Part shown: one piece after another, positions 19,895 through 31,500 of the stretch
Position numbering within the stretch: position 1 is the first letter of the stretch
How the letters are laid out: every line of letters starts with the position of its first letter
Assembly: GCF_000182925.2 (NCBI RefSeq)
Contig: NC_026507.1
Location: 1,674,001-1,738,000 of the forward strand
Length of the DNA stretch: 64,000 nt
Origin: Neurospora crassa OR74A
Lineage: Eukaryota > Ascomycota > Sordariomycetes > Sordariales > Sordariaceae
Reading direction: 5' to 3'
The notes under the pieces: generated by a model
The model's database searches: none
What the model was told of the DNA's origin: nothing
What the model saw: the letters and a program-made list of their open reading frames with translations, nothing else
Made by a program: the position numbers and the translations under genes

Positions 19895-22387
19895 AGAGCA
19901 ACTGGAAGGGAATTTGGGTTGCTGATTCGAATCGCTTGGTAGCTGGTCTGCCTTTGCTTTGAGAGTGGTTACGCGCAGAATTTTGCCTAGGATGATGGGC
20001 TTTACCAAGATATCTGTATGCGGGAACATACTAGAGGGTTGTTAGCAGGGGATATTCAGAAACTAAGGTTGGTGTTGTGCCTAGTTCAAATCGATGTTAA
20101 CCTCGGTGGTGACTGTATCCGTTCAGCGTGCGGAACTGGTATATGGCAGTCTCACTCAGTCCCGTCAGCCCTACGATGCGATCTTACCTACCCAAGCAGT
20201 AGCCACAACACTCTGTGCCACCGCCGTACTCAACGGAAAGAAAGCCGTTTTGGTAATTAGACCAAGTTACCGCTGCGATGTTTTACGTCACGTAGGGATA
20301 TCAATTTTTCATCTTTGTTCTTCTTTCCTTGGTATTTTTTTATTTAAATTTATTTTTTTATTTTTTTTTATTTTTTTGCTCTCAGAGATACACAACAGTG
20401 TTTGTTCCTCCATGTCAGCACCTCCTTTGCTGGTAGTTGGGCCGTTCGCGTCATAGTGTGAGTTGGAGGTTTGTAGAGGCATCTGAGATAATCAAAAGGG
20501 TTTGAATATGATCAACTAACGTTGAGCCCCGATTTAGCCTTCTCTCTGTGCAGTTTCATGTTCGTCTGTACACTATTACATCGTCTAATCTATATGAGTT
20601 GGTGAGAATCGTCATGCTATAGGTTGGTTCATACAAGCAGTAGATCACCCAGCTCCTCCCGTGGGGCATAATCCGTCATCCGCAACGGATCGCCATGTTG
20701 ATCGGGTTGACGTAAGATTTTGTCAAAATCTGCGGTCCCTCACTCACATGGAACAATCACATTGAATTACACTAGACTCGTGGCATCAGCTAAGGTAAAA
20801 CTCCTTAGGGGCAGAGTGAGATGCCTCGAGATAGGTAGAGTAGTGATGCTATTCGGTCGGTTTGCACACAGCACGACAGTGGACAGCGCAGTCAGACAGA
20901 TAGGATGGAGCAAAACCTCCATTTTAGGTCCTTTTCTTTAATCGAAGTTGTCGTCTGAGCAGGTATTCTTTTGGTGTTTTGGGGTTAGATTTTCTTCTAG
21001 TGCTGCCAAGTTCGTCGTCTCAGCCACTGGGCTGAATGGCGAGTTACATTCCTAGAATGAATGGCAGTGGAGCAACGGTACGACGTACGAGATACATAGC
21101 GCTTACGCTACTTAGGTAGTAGCTATGCTGCTGCCTATGTATGTACTATCCTGGTGATGCCAAGGCGTTCACTGCCCTGAGAAAAAACGGTAAATGGTGG
21201 AATGCCAAAGGACAGGATGACTGACCTGTGTGATTTGACAAAAACACGAGGGAATGTCAAAAAAAACTCGGATTCCCTCGCTGTGCCGTGTCCCCCTTTT
21301 CTCGAGCCACTTTCAAAGGTCACAAACTCGGATCCCCAAGTGCTCGGGTCTGTTGCGTATCGGTTGCTACCCCGGGTGAGGATTTTGACTGGATCCCATC
21401 TGTTTGTATCACCTGCATGGCAGGCATGGAGGATTCTATGACACGGATGTCGGATGCTGTAGGCTACTATCTGGCTACCTACAGCTTCCCACCCTCTTCA
21501 TTTTGATTGGATAATGTATCAAGGAACTGGAGACGGTCTGGTATCCCAGTATAGGAACAGAATTTGACAATCCCTCAGGCACTAAACATCAAGCGATCAT
21601 CGCCTCCAGCGGCAGCATTGTTGACTTTGTCGCTCTGCCTGCCCCTGTGAGGTCCAAGATGTCCCTGAAGTGACGGAACCCGTGCCGCAATCGCGCTTGT
21701 TCCTTTCCCCCTTGGCTGGGCCGTTCCCGTTCCAGGCCCAGGCCGCAAGGACGGGAGAACAAAGAAAGCAAGGGCAAGAACGGGAACAAGAAAGTTGACC
21801 AATAGGTACGCCACCAACAGCTATTAGCAGGGGGGCTTAGAGATGCGGCAGGGTAACAGTAATCGGCGGTGGAAGCTCATGATTGGTCTCTCTTTAACTC
21901 AAGCGCTGTGTTCGACTGAGAGCTTGACCACTTTGGGATGTCTTTCGTCTCTCTTTTTTTTTTTTTTTTTTTTCATAGATTTTAACGTGAACCTTGCGGG
22001 GGATGGCTAGGCTGCTGCAGGGTCCCCTAACCTTGTTTTGGGGCAATTTAGATCACTCAGTCTTATTATACTTCTGTTCCCTTTCTTTTCCTTTATAAGG
22101 TCGGAATTTCGTTACGTTTGTGTGGTTGAATTGCGATTGAGTTCATCGTCCTGCCCTCCTCCTTCGTTCCAAGAAACAAAGAAACGACGACGATTAAAAA
22201 CGACGACGCACAACGCCTATATCCTGAGCCAACGTACAAAGCTACTTGGAAATATCACATCTACGGAAGGAAACACCTGTATTGCGACTGATTGACTCGC
22301 TGTCATACACAACTGGTCGAAATATCTACAGACAGACAGCAAACAACACACGAATATCATAGAAGAAGAACGAGACTAGCAGCGGCC
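19895..22387. other. Gene-poor region
   Basis: 2.5 kb with AT-rich low-complexity stretches (20325-20377 T-rich, 21953-21973 poly-T). No open frame has support. The last 350 bases are presumably the promoter and 5' UTR of the next gene. Confidence 0.5.
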
Positions 22388-23202
22388 ATGCCTCCCCCAC
22401 CCTACGTAGTCGGCGACTCATCGCCCTTCCTCAAGCGCGTCATCATTCCCTTCTGGGTATTCCGAGTTATCATCATGGTTCTCGAGCTGGGCGCGTGCGG
22501 TCTTGTGATCGCCGCCATCACCCTTCAACAGGACGACTTAGAAAGCGACTTCGGCGACACCACGGTCAAGACAGCGATTGCCATCGTGGCGGTTTGCATG
22601 ACGCTCGTCTTTTTGTGTTTGGTGCTGGACATTGTGTGCATCATCAAGCGCGGGCGGCGCACCCTGAGCCCCAAGTTCTTTCTGATCACAAACGTCGTGC
22701 AGACGACCATTTGGGTGGTTTTCTTTATTTTGGCTGTCATTGGTGCTAGGACTGCAGGGACCATCATTCTCGCAATCGTGATCCTGTAAGTCCCTTTTGT
22801 CTCTTTCTTGCCGTTGCCATGTACTACTATCTGGCTGTCGCTAACTCACGCACCTCCACAAATAGAATCTCCTTCGTCGGCATGCTCATCTACGCTTCCA
22901 TCATCTACCACCGATTCCGGAAGGGCGACCTCAATCCCGGCGCTGGCGGCAACGGCTACGTCAAGGCAGTCAACCCCGCCATCAATCAAGGCTTTTACGC
23001 TGAAGACACGGCCTACGCTTCCCAAGCCTATGCCACTCAGGCTGAGCCTTCTGCTCAGAAGTATCCTGCCAGCCCCTACAGCGTGGGAGTCGCGCCTGTC
23101 GAAGCAGCAGCAACGACGCAATATCCTAAGCCAACTTACTACGACGCGCCGGCGCAAGGTGGTCAGCATCACGGATACGAGCTTGAGAGCCGTAATCCTT
23201 AG
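22388..23202 (+). CDS. Four-TM MARVEL-like integral membrane protein
   Basis: Exons are 22388-22785 and 22866-23202. The 80-base intron has GTAAGT, a GCTAAC branch site and an AATAG acceptor, and interrupts TM4; the product is 244 residues. Predicted membrane segments are about 19-46, 62-86, 97-120 and 124-147, with short loops and a basic KRGRR turn between TM2 and TM3. The C-terminal tail of about 95 residues is cytosolic and rich in Tyr, Ala, Gln and Pro (AYASQAYATQ, KPTYYDAPAQGG). The arrangement fits the MARVEL superfamily seen in fungal plasma-membrane and eisosome proteins. The function is not known, and there is no sequence motif beyond topology. The ATG at 22388 is preceded by GGCC and starts just before TM1. 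Confidence 0.85.
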
Positions 23203-26200
23203 GTTCACTAAACTTGGGGTTATCGTCAAGGATGAATTGGGTTAATGCGTAATGATGATGAAGGATCATTCTTTTTTTCTGGTCGGAGTTGGTGGGTGAT
23301 GGGGGTGTTTGGGTTGGACAACAGGGGCTATTTGGATGCCGGATGGGATAGATGGCCGGGTTGTCCTGCTATATTGGTGATGCGGATTATACCTAGGCTC
23401 TGCAAAACAATCCTCATTAAATATCCTCAACCACAGACCGGGACGGACTCTGGCTTTTTCTTACCAATCAGCTGCGGAAGGTGTTCCATCCCTTTCAGTT
23501 TTATGCCGAAGAAGATACCAAAGTTTCATGCCCTGTGTCTGAGCTGGGTATCTCTCTCAAATCATGTCACCATGGGCTGAGTCTTGTCCATCGAATGGAA
23601 TACGACGAGATATGTGTGGCCACCCTTTTTGACCATCCCCCCCTCCCCCATTTCCCTCAAATAGCCCATGAATAGCCTCCATCTTGGGTGGACTGATGGC
23701 AGAAATCTCTACGAGACTCGAGACCCTTCACCCCGACCTCGCAACACCACCCTGATCTCGTGGCGCAGTTTCCTTCTTTGTTCAGCAAACCCTATGAATG
23801 GAGCTATAACGGCAGGTATTCTGCGAGTGTCGTCCCTGATGAAGGCCTACTGAGCTAGATCTGGGGCAAGGAGTGGCAGGAGATTCGTCTCCCTGGCAGC
23901 TTGGGACATGGCGTCCTTGTCTCAGGCCAAGATCTATCGTCGGCGAAGACCGCTGGAACCGGGTGAAATTTCTCGTAGGTCCGGACAAGAATGATGAAAT
24001 TCAGCGGATGAATTCAAAGGAGTTGTGTGTCTGTATTCACGATCTTCTTAGAGTGCACGATTTAAACATACATGGAAGTTCAGGGGGTTTTCAGTTCCGT
24101 TATAGAACCAACTCGTTGCCCATCACATTGCAACTTGCTTCGTTTGGGTATTCAGCCGAATCCTTGGGGTTTTCTCCTGCTTTCATACGTGAATAAGTCG
24201 ACCCAACAAACGCAAGTATCGTTGCATCATGTCAACATTCGTAGGTACCTGCTCTAGTCTTGAAAGTGAAAACGATATACACCTTTAGATCCGTTGTGGT
24301 AGAAAATGTAAAACCTACGAATCGTATTCCCGTATTCCCATTACCAGAGCGCATCTGAGGTTTATCCTACCCGGCTACTTCAGACTCTGCTAATTGACTT
24401 TAGTAAGTAGATAAATGTAAAAGATCTTGCTGAGCGCCAGCACTAATTCTCGAACAGCCTCCCTCGCCAAGGAGAAGATTGAAATTGGACACCGGAAGCT
24501 TATTATAATAAGAACTTGCAGGACATGGGCAAAACCCATGAGGCAAATAGTCCCACACCAGAAGAGCCTTGACCTGAATATATCTGCTGATAATATGTGT
24601 GACCGACTAAACACAGCCCATTAACAACTTTCAGCCAAGCAACGACAGAGCTTGTCTCTGTAAGGCAACTACCGCCGATGCCCCCAGTTCAGACGGTACC
24701 CGTAATATGTACTACAGAGTACCACCCGCTCTCTATCCGAGCGAGCGCCTAGATGGCATCGGTAGGTCAATAGCATTCTCCGGTGACGGGGCTGGGACCA
24801 AAGCAACACAACTCGATGTGGAAGCGTTTCAGGCGCAGAGCTGTCACAGACAACATACAGTCAACTCTAAGCTAGTGGTCAACCCTAGACGCAGACACTG
24901 ACTGCATGGACAGCAGAGCGAATAGTCTTGAGAGTCCCATTCACCGGCTTCACAGATACAGGGTAGTGAAATGCTTGACATCATTGCTCTCAACGTATCT
25001 TCATCCTCAGAGAGAGAGAGAGAGAGAGAGAGTGTGTGTGTGTGTGTGGATGTGTGGCAGTCCGGCTCGAAGACTTCAGGGATCACATGCTTGCTCCTCC
25101 TTCTCCGCACCAAAACTGTAGATCGAAGCAAAAGGTTTGCGGCTGTGGATGTGGTTGGTGTGCGGATAACACCTGACGTAATGCTAGGTATGCATGTAAA
25201 AGCATTGTGCCGCAGTTCAACCTCGGAAGACATTAGCGCGGTGCTGGCTGGGGAAGAGATACAGTCGTAACCCCTATTAGTGCAACACAGTTCCGATAGC
25301 AGTTTTTCTTGCAATAAAGTATGGGACTCGCAAAAGAGAGATTCAGTGCACAGACCAAAGGAGAAGCTCAGGCCATTGAAGGACCGTAGACGGAGTGGAA
25401 GAGTGGGGTCTTTAAGCCCCGATAAGAGGGTATAAGTGTTAACTCCCACCAAAATTCGACCCCTGTTGTTGCAAATCTTCTAGTAGGGTTTTAGCACGAG
25501 GGGGGGTTGCAACTGTAGGGGTAAAGACTGTACAAAACCTCCGGGGTTCAACTGCAGCAGGATCGCCAGAAACCTCCATTATCCACCAAGCAGGTCATCG
25601 AATTAGTGTAGTTAGTGTTTGATGCTGGGAAAGGTCAACGGCCTCAATTGGACTGGATCACTGAAAGGGCATGGAGTTCGCTCCGTTGATCGACTCCTAG
25701 GAGCATCCTGTGTTGACGAAGCATTCTCTAGGGGAAAAAAAATTGTTTGTTTACTGCATGCAGTAGCGCAAAACCAATCGACCGTCCCTCACGCAGGGGG
25801 TTCCGAATGAAACATAGAGATGAATGTTTCGAGCTGAAAAGAAGCCTTTTTCGCAAATCGGATAAAAGCGACTGTGCTCAATTCCCGTCCATATGGCCTG
25901 TGTGGGTCCATACGCAAGCTCAGCCAAGACCCAAAGCTTGGCATCAATTCCGCGCAGGTCATCACCAAAATGTTATTGTTTTGACTTGGGCAACAAGAGC
26001 TCAAACCCCTTTTTCTTTCAAAGCGTTGAACTTTCATTCACACCCGGGGGCCTCTCGCCGGTCCCCAGCACCCCCGGAACTAACCTTAACCACTAATCTG
26101 GGTTGCCGGAGGTGACATGTGCCTTGGCCTACACAAGCTGTTTGGAATCGCGTTATCTGGGTCGCTTCCTCGGCACCACGACGGTTGTTGGCACTCCGTC

Positions 26201-27244
26201 CTATAGGTCGGTGGAACGGCAAGGATGGGGCAGCTGATCCGCTTGCGTTGGTCAACGTTGAAGCCTAACGGCTAGTGTAGAGGATCTACCGACAATCTTT
26301 TCCGTGGAACTTAAGCCTCACAGGAGCAAACAACGAGGTCGTCGTGATCCTTGCAGCCCAACTCTGGGAGACTAGCTTCCCGGATCATCGGATATCTTCC
26401 ACAGAGGGTTCAAGTTGCTGTACTCCACCCTAGTTTCAGCTGAAGAAGAATCTTGGGAACGTGAAGCAGTTCTCCAGTTTGGACGAGTGACGTGGCCCTG
26501 AAGCCGGCACATGCAGAGCATGACATCAGGCAAAGCAAAAACGTTGTTTACACGCATGCAGGCCAAAGGACCACCAAAATTCTTTACACAGCCTGCCGTG
26601 CTAGATTCCATCCCATGCATACCGGTGGTAGTGTAGCATGCGGCCTTCACGCCGCGTTTCCCAAATTTTCCTTAGCGGCTTCAGACTTGCTTCTTTTTTC
26701 CTCCAGCCGCTGCAGCCAAATTCCTGCTTTCTGCCATGGCCGTATGGATCAGCTCAATCTTTGACCATTCAGCGAGAGTAGACGCGAGAAAGCAGACCAG
26801 GGCCTGTTGAGGCTCCGTGTGGACTGAAGTGGGATCCACCACTGATTTGGCTTCCTCTTCTTCTTCTTTGTCTCAGATATTAAGACACCAAGCCCGGTCC
26901 TGGGTGCTCCTCCTCGCCAGATGCGTAAAGCGAAGAAGGGGGAAATATTGTGTACATTCAAGTCCTTACCTCACTTCACATCACTGGTTGAGACCAACTT
27001 TTCAATCTCCATCATGCTCGTGAACATGGGTAACCTTCACGTTCACATCCACAAAATCCACAAGTCACCCTCATGTCAGAAACTCAAAGACAACAGAAGA
27101 TTCAGCGTAGCCTCGGGACTCATCCAGCATGTCGTCGACCTTCCCGCCCCCGCCCACGTTGTCATATCACCCGCCAAGTCGACTTTCAGCCGGGGCGGCA
27201 ACGGCAAATACCCGGCCAGACCGGCTCTCCCAGCGATCGCGACC
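23203..27244. other. Gene-poor region, 4 kb
   Basis: No supported gene. Minus-strand frame 24844-25452 (202 codons) is open, but part of it is generated by the microsatellite at 25009-25048 and it has no family similarity. The last few hundred bases before 27245 are the presumed promoter of the next gene. Confidence 0.45.
25009..25048 (+). repeat. Compound (AG)12-(TG)8 microsatellite
   Basis: Twelve AG units (25009-25032) directly followed by eight TG units (25033-25048). Confidence 0.97.
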
Positions 27245-28593
27245 ATGAAATTCTGGGACAAGATATTTGCCCCAGCCATGCGAGTGCTGGCGCGGAAACC
27301 GCGTCCGGGGCCTGTGTTGCCGGGGTACGACATCCGATCCAAGAGCAACTGGGCCGAGGTAGAGCAATGCCTGGAGAACGCAAGACGGCGCTATGATGGA
27401 GATCTGAGGAGGCGCCGAGGCAGGTTCAAGGAGCGGTGCCGCCGGATTGCGGAGCATGGAGTGGTGGGAGTCCAGGCTATGCGGTTCATCAAGGAGGTGG
27501 AATATGTGTCGGTTGTCATGGGGGTTGTGGAGGTGCTTGTTGATGTAAGTGTCCCCAGATCAGATGCGGGCTTCGAGGCTTGTGGAGAGACATACAGGCA
27601 TGACGAAAGAGCAATCTTCGCCCCCAAGACTCTTCTACGCAACGCTACGTCACAGAGAGAATCTCAGACTGATGCCAATGTTTGGTTGATTTTTAGGCAG
27701 CAACAAGGGCGGCATCAGTTCGCGAGCGCGCCAGACTAACCCTCAACCCGCGAGAGCTCGAGCATGAGTTTGCTCAGATTGAGATTCTGCTGTCCGTTCA
27801 TCCCAATGACAGAAACATCCAGCAGGTCGCTATCGATCTTGTGGTGGCCATTTTCGAAGCCATTGAGGAGGGCATCAATTTCTATATGAAACATAGACGT
27901 GAGTGACCACCAGGCCGCCTCATCACAATGCAAACAACACGGGGCCAAATCTAATGGTGGAACCACCCTCTATAGATAGGCGAGCCTTTGAAGCCCTGGC
28001 TTTGGGGGATAGATACCAGCAAAGGCTTCTCGACAAACTTGCCAGCATCAAGAAAGCCTGCGATCAGCTCAAGGAGACCGGGCAGCTCTCTCACGTCTTT
28101 GTTGCCATCCATTCTTTGAGGAGACTGCTTGATGGTAAGTTCTTCTCCAGGATCCAAGAGCAATGCCTGTTCATTACCTAAACTAATACCACGGATGTGA
28201 CAGAGCGCGAATCTAGAGAAATGCAACAACAACACCATGTGCAGCGCATGCAAGACCAAGAAGGTACGATCCAATTTTGGGTATTGATCTTGACTCAAGT
28301 CCAATAATCTGACCTTCTTCTCAACGACAGCTCGACTCTGTCGTTTAGAGGGCTATGCTCAAAGAGTGGAAGTTGGCGTCGAATCTTTGGGCCACAAGCT
28401 TGAGTCTGGAGTCATGCGAGCCATATACAACATCTCATCAAATATCTCTCATATGCATGGCATAGAGGGACAACGTCAGCTCAGCTTGGAGCAAGAGGTG
28501 AAAGGACAGGATTACCTCATCCGAGTTCTTTCCAAAATGGAAATGTTGGAGGATGAATCCGACAACGATAGCGAGGAAGTGTTTTCGGACTGA
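27245..28593 (+). CDS. Helical protein resembling the N-terminal domain of fungal NLR (STAND) proteins
   Basis: Five exons join in frame: 27245-27544, 27697-27898, 27976-28134, 28204-28263 and 28331-28593, giving 327 residues. The introns are 152, 77, 69 and 67 bases. After a short leader (MKFWDKIFAPAMRVLARKP), the protein reads SNWAEVEQCLENARRRYDGD, then basic helices, then a long helical block (RERARLTLNPRELEHEFAQI, HPNDRNIQQVAIDLVVAIFE). This layout is like the all-helical N-terminal domains (DUF7708-like) that precede NACHT or NB-ARC domains in fungal NLRs. A second coiled-coil half follows (MQQQHHVQRMQDQE, LCRLEGYAQRVEVGVESLGH), and the acidic end is EDESDNDSEEVFSD. There is no P-loop or repeat domain, so it is a stand-alone effector- or adaptor-like protein or a shortened NLR. 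The family assignment rests on pattern memory; the gene structure itself is well supported. An upstream in-frame Met exists, but I chose 27245 because the domain starts there. Confidence 0.75.
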
Positions 28594-31500
28594 ACTGGGG
28601 GGCATGATGGTGACTTGGAAAAATGTTGGAATAACGGCATTGGCGTAAGGTGTTTTGCTTCAGGGCTTGGGGCATGGAAAACGGAAAATGGTTGGGCTAA
28701 CGTGCAAGGGCTGGTTCCTGACGCCTCAGGTGTTTTGCTTCAGGGCTTGGGGCATGGAAAACGGAAAATGGTTGGGCTGAAACATGCGAGGGCTGGTCCC
28801 TGACGCCAAGTTTTAAGTTTGATCTGTGATACCTCCAGTTGTATGGGTTTTGGACGGAGTTACGGAATATACCCGGTACTTAAACGAGCTTTATCTCTCT
28901 CAACCCCTATCAGGTGGAAATCTCTGGTGTGGACAGGGATCACATGCACAATGTTCTTTCGGTCTGTAGGCCACAGTAACGGCTTGTGGGCTACTTATCT
29001 TGACGATGAGTTTTGCGCAACCAACCCTCTTCTTGCATCTCATAATTACGTCTTGTGCCTAACTCTAGCTCGTCCCCAATCCCACCTCAGCTACTGTACC
29101 ATCTGGTAACGGGTTGAGAAAGTGCCGACAATGGCGCTGTCACTCTGTTCATCGGGCATTGACAAGAGCAGGAGCAGATTGCAAGTGTTTCAACTACCGT
29201 CCGCGAGTTGGAAGGTGCGTTCAAGTTTGGCCCTTTCGGGGTCACTGACCTCTGACGACAGAGAAGAGTAAGAAAAAAAGAATCTGGATTGAAGAAGTGA
29301 GCACCTACCTCTAGTGAGGATCACGAAGTGCATTCCCGCACTTTTCTGTCAGTCGCAATCCCACGCACAATTTCTTTTCTCTTTCTTAGGGCACGGCCTG
29401 AATCCTCCTTCCCCATCCATCACCAAGCGTTTACGACTACCCATCCTGCTTAGTCGAGTAGGATCAACGCTTCTCAACTGCTCATTGGGTCACTATCTGC
29501 AAACATAATCTCGCTCAATTTCATCTCCAATGATGTTGGCGGCGTCACCTGGCAAACAAAGCTGAGCTTGACGAGCTGCTTGCTCCCTCTAATGAATCCA
29601 TGATTGCCAAGGAATATCGCAAATATGTAATTTGAATGAAAGCGCGGCACGCTGACTATCTACTCATTTTCCTTGGATCCCCTCACTCTTGAGGTCTTGT
29701 TGCCCAAGCATCGACTTGCACAACAAGTTCCTCATGCGACAAGACGAAAGGCCTACGAAGTACATCTAAGTAGGGAAGCCAACTACAGTCCCATTTACGG
29801 TAGCACGGCTGAAGATGTCCTTGCGAACAAGCTACAGTGACCTGTCAAAAGGTGAAAGTGAAAGCAGAGCTGATTATCCGTATTACGCATTAATCTTCAA
29901 TGTGGTCTATCGAGAAGTGTTTGACTTACAATGTTGTAGTTGCTTTGAGAGATCCAATACCGACGAAAGCTAGGGAGTTTTCACCATCTCAAAGGGTTAG
30001 AAAGCATCTTCAAAGACGAGCCAGATACTTCATGAGGACTGCTAGCTTAGGTCTACAGAGTTATGGAAGATGGCGGAAGCAGAGTAAATTGGTATCAACA
30101 ATCTAAACCGAGAGATCCAAAGTTCTTTAGGCTAAGTCGGTTCACAGTAATTGAAGTTAGGCAGGTAATGCTCCGCGACGATGTCATGTGTCGCTGCGAT
30201 GGAAAAGCTGGAATGGGAGACTGAAGTAGGTGAACAAATAAAGTGAGACGGACCTAAAGTACCTACACTAAATGAGATGGCGGAACCAATTGCAGACCAA
30301 CCGACTGCAAGGATGAAGCAGGACGGTACCTAATGAATAAGATGATGGCTGGCCGGTGTTCGAATTGATTGCAACGGCCACATACCTCCTCCGCCTTCAC
30401 TTTGGCAGATTGGACAAGGCGGGTACAGGTTCAAGGAGAGGCCAGCCTCTCGCTCGTGAAGTTTAAATATTCCCTTCGCCCGCATGAGAAACGTTTGTTT
30501 CTTCACCTCCATCTCAGCTTCTCTTTTTGAATTGCTGCTCTCGCAACATCAACGGATATCATCACCATAACCTAGACTTCATGGAATACACTGACCACGT
30601 AGTCAAGCAAACACTTTACTTAAACTGCCATTAGAAGGACTCAATCGTGCCTGGACATTCCTGCTATAACCTCAATGTGCACCAATGTCACACAGTCTAA
30701 TGACTAGGTACATCGATACCATAAGGCAATGAAGGAGGCAGACCTGAAAACATATAACCTGGATTACAGACCTTCGAAGCAGAACAAGCTTGGATACAAT
30801 GCCCTCGACGGGAGTTTGAAATATCCAACCTTGGTCTGGGTTCGATTTACTACAGTTGACAAGTTGCAGGTTGCAGATGGAGACTGCTAGGTTAGTATTT
30901 TCAGAACCTCCATCGATCAAGATGATGTTTCTGATATATCTTATAACCAGACTACTGCAGGTACCCTTGGATTGTTGACACTAGGCGTATTGCTGCAGCG
31001 CTTGGCAAAGCCATAACGGAACATGAAGAATCAATACATCCGCGGCGCCAAAGTCAAGCATTGACCGGGCCAGACCAGTATACCCAAAGGCTTCATTCAC
31101 TATGAGTCGAACCTAGAAGGTAGGCACGGGAGGGCTCCGTCAATCAAATGATGCGCATACCCATAGGGAATTCAAGCTGGAGCCTGACAGGGTCTATGTT
31201 GTGATGGTGGACGATATGGCACGCACACACACACACAAAAGGTTCTTTCGACACCAAGTTCAGCGTGACCTATCAAAAGAAAGCAGAGACAACGCTTGTT
31301 ATTCGAAGAGCCTACGAGTCTTCGCTTCAGCTTAGCGAGCACGTGTCTGTGTTGAAATCTTCAGCGGTGCCCTAGATTGAGGAGGCATGGCGTGAGAGAT
31401 CATCTGCACGGCAGCTCATTTCTAGGTTCCAAGAAGCCAGATAGGCGGTAGACGACCAATAATGTCCACGAATACGTGCAGTGCACTTGTTTAATGAGAT

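Noticed and set aside
24844-25452. 202-codon minus-strand frame
   Set aside because: Contains the translated AG/TG microsatellite, no family signal and no supporting codon bias.
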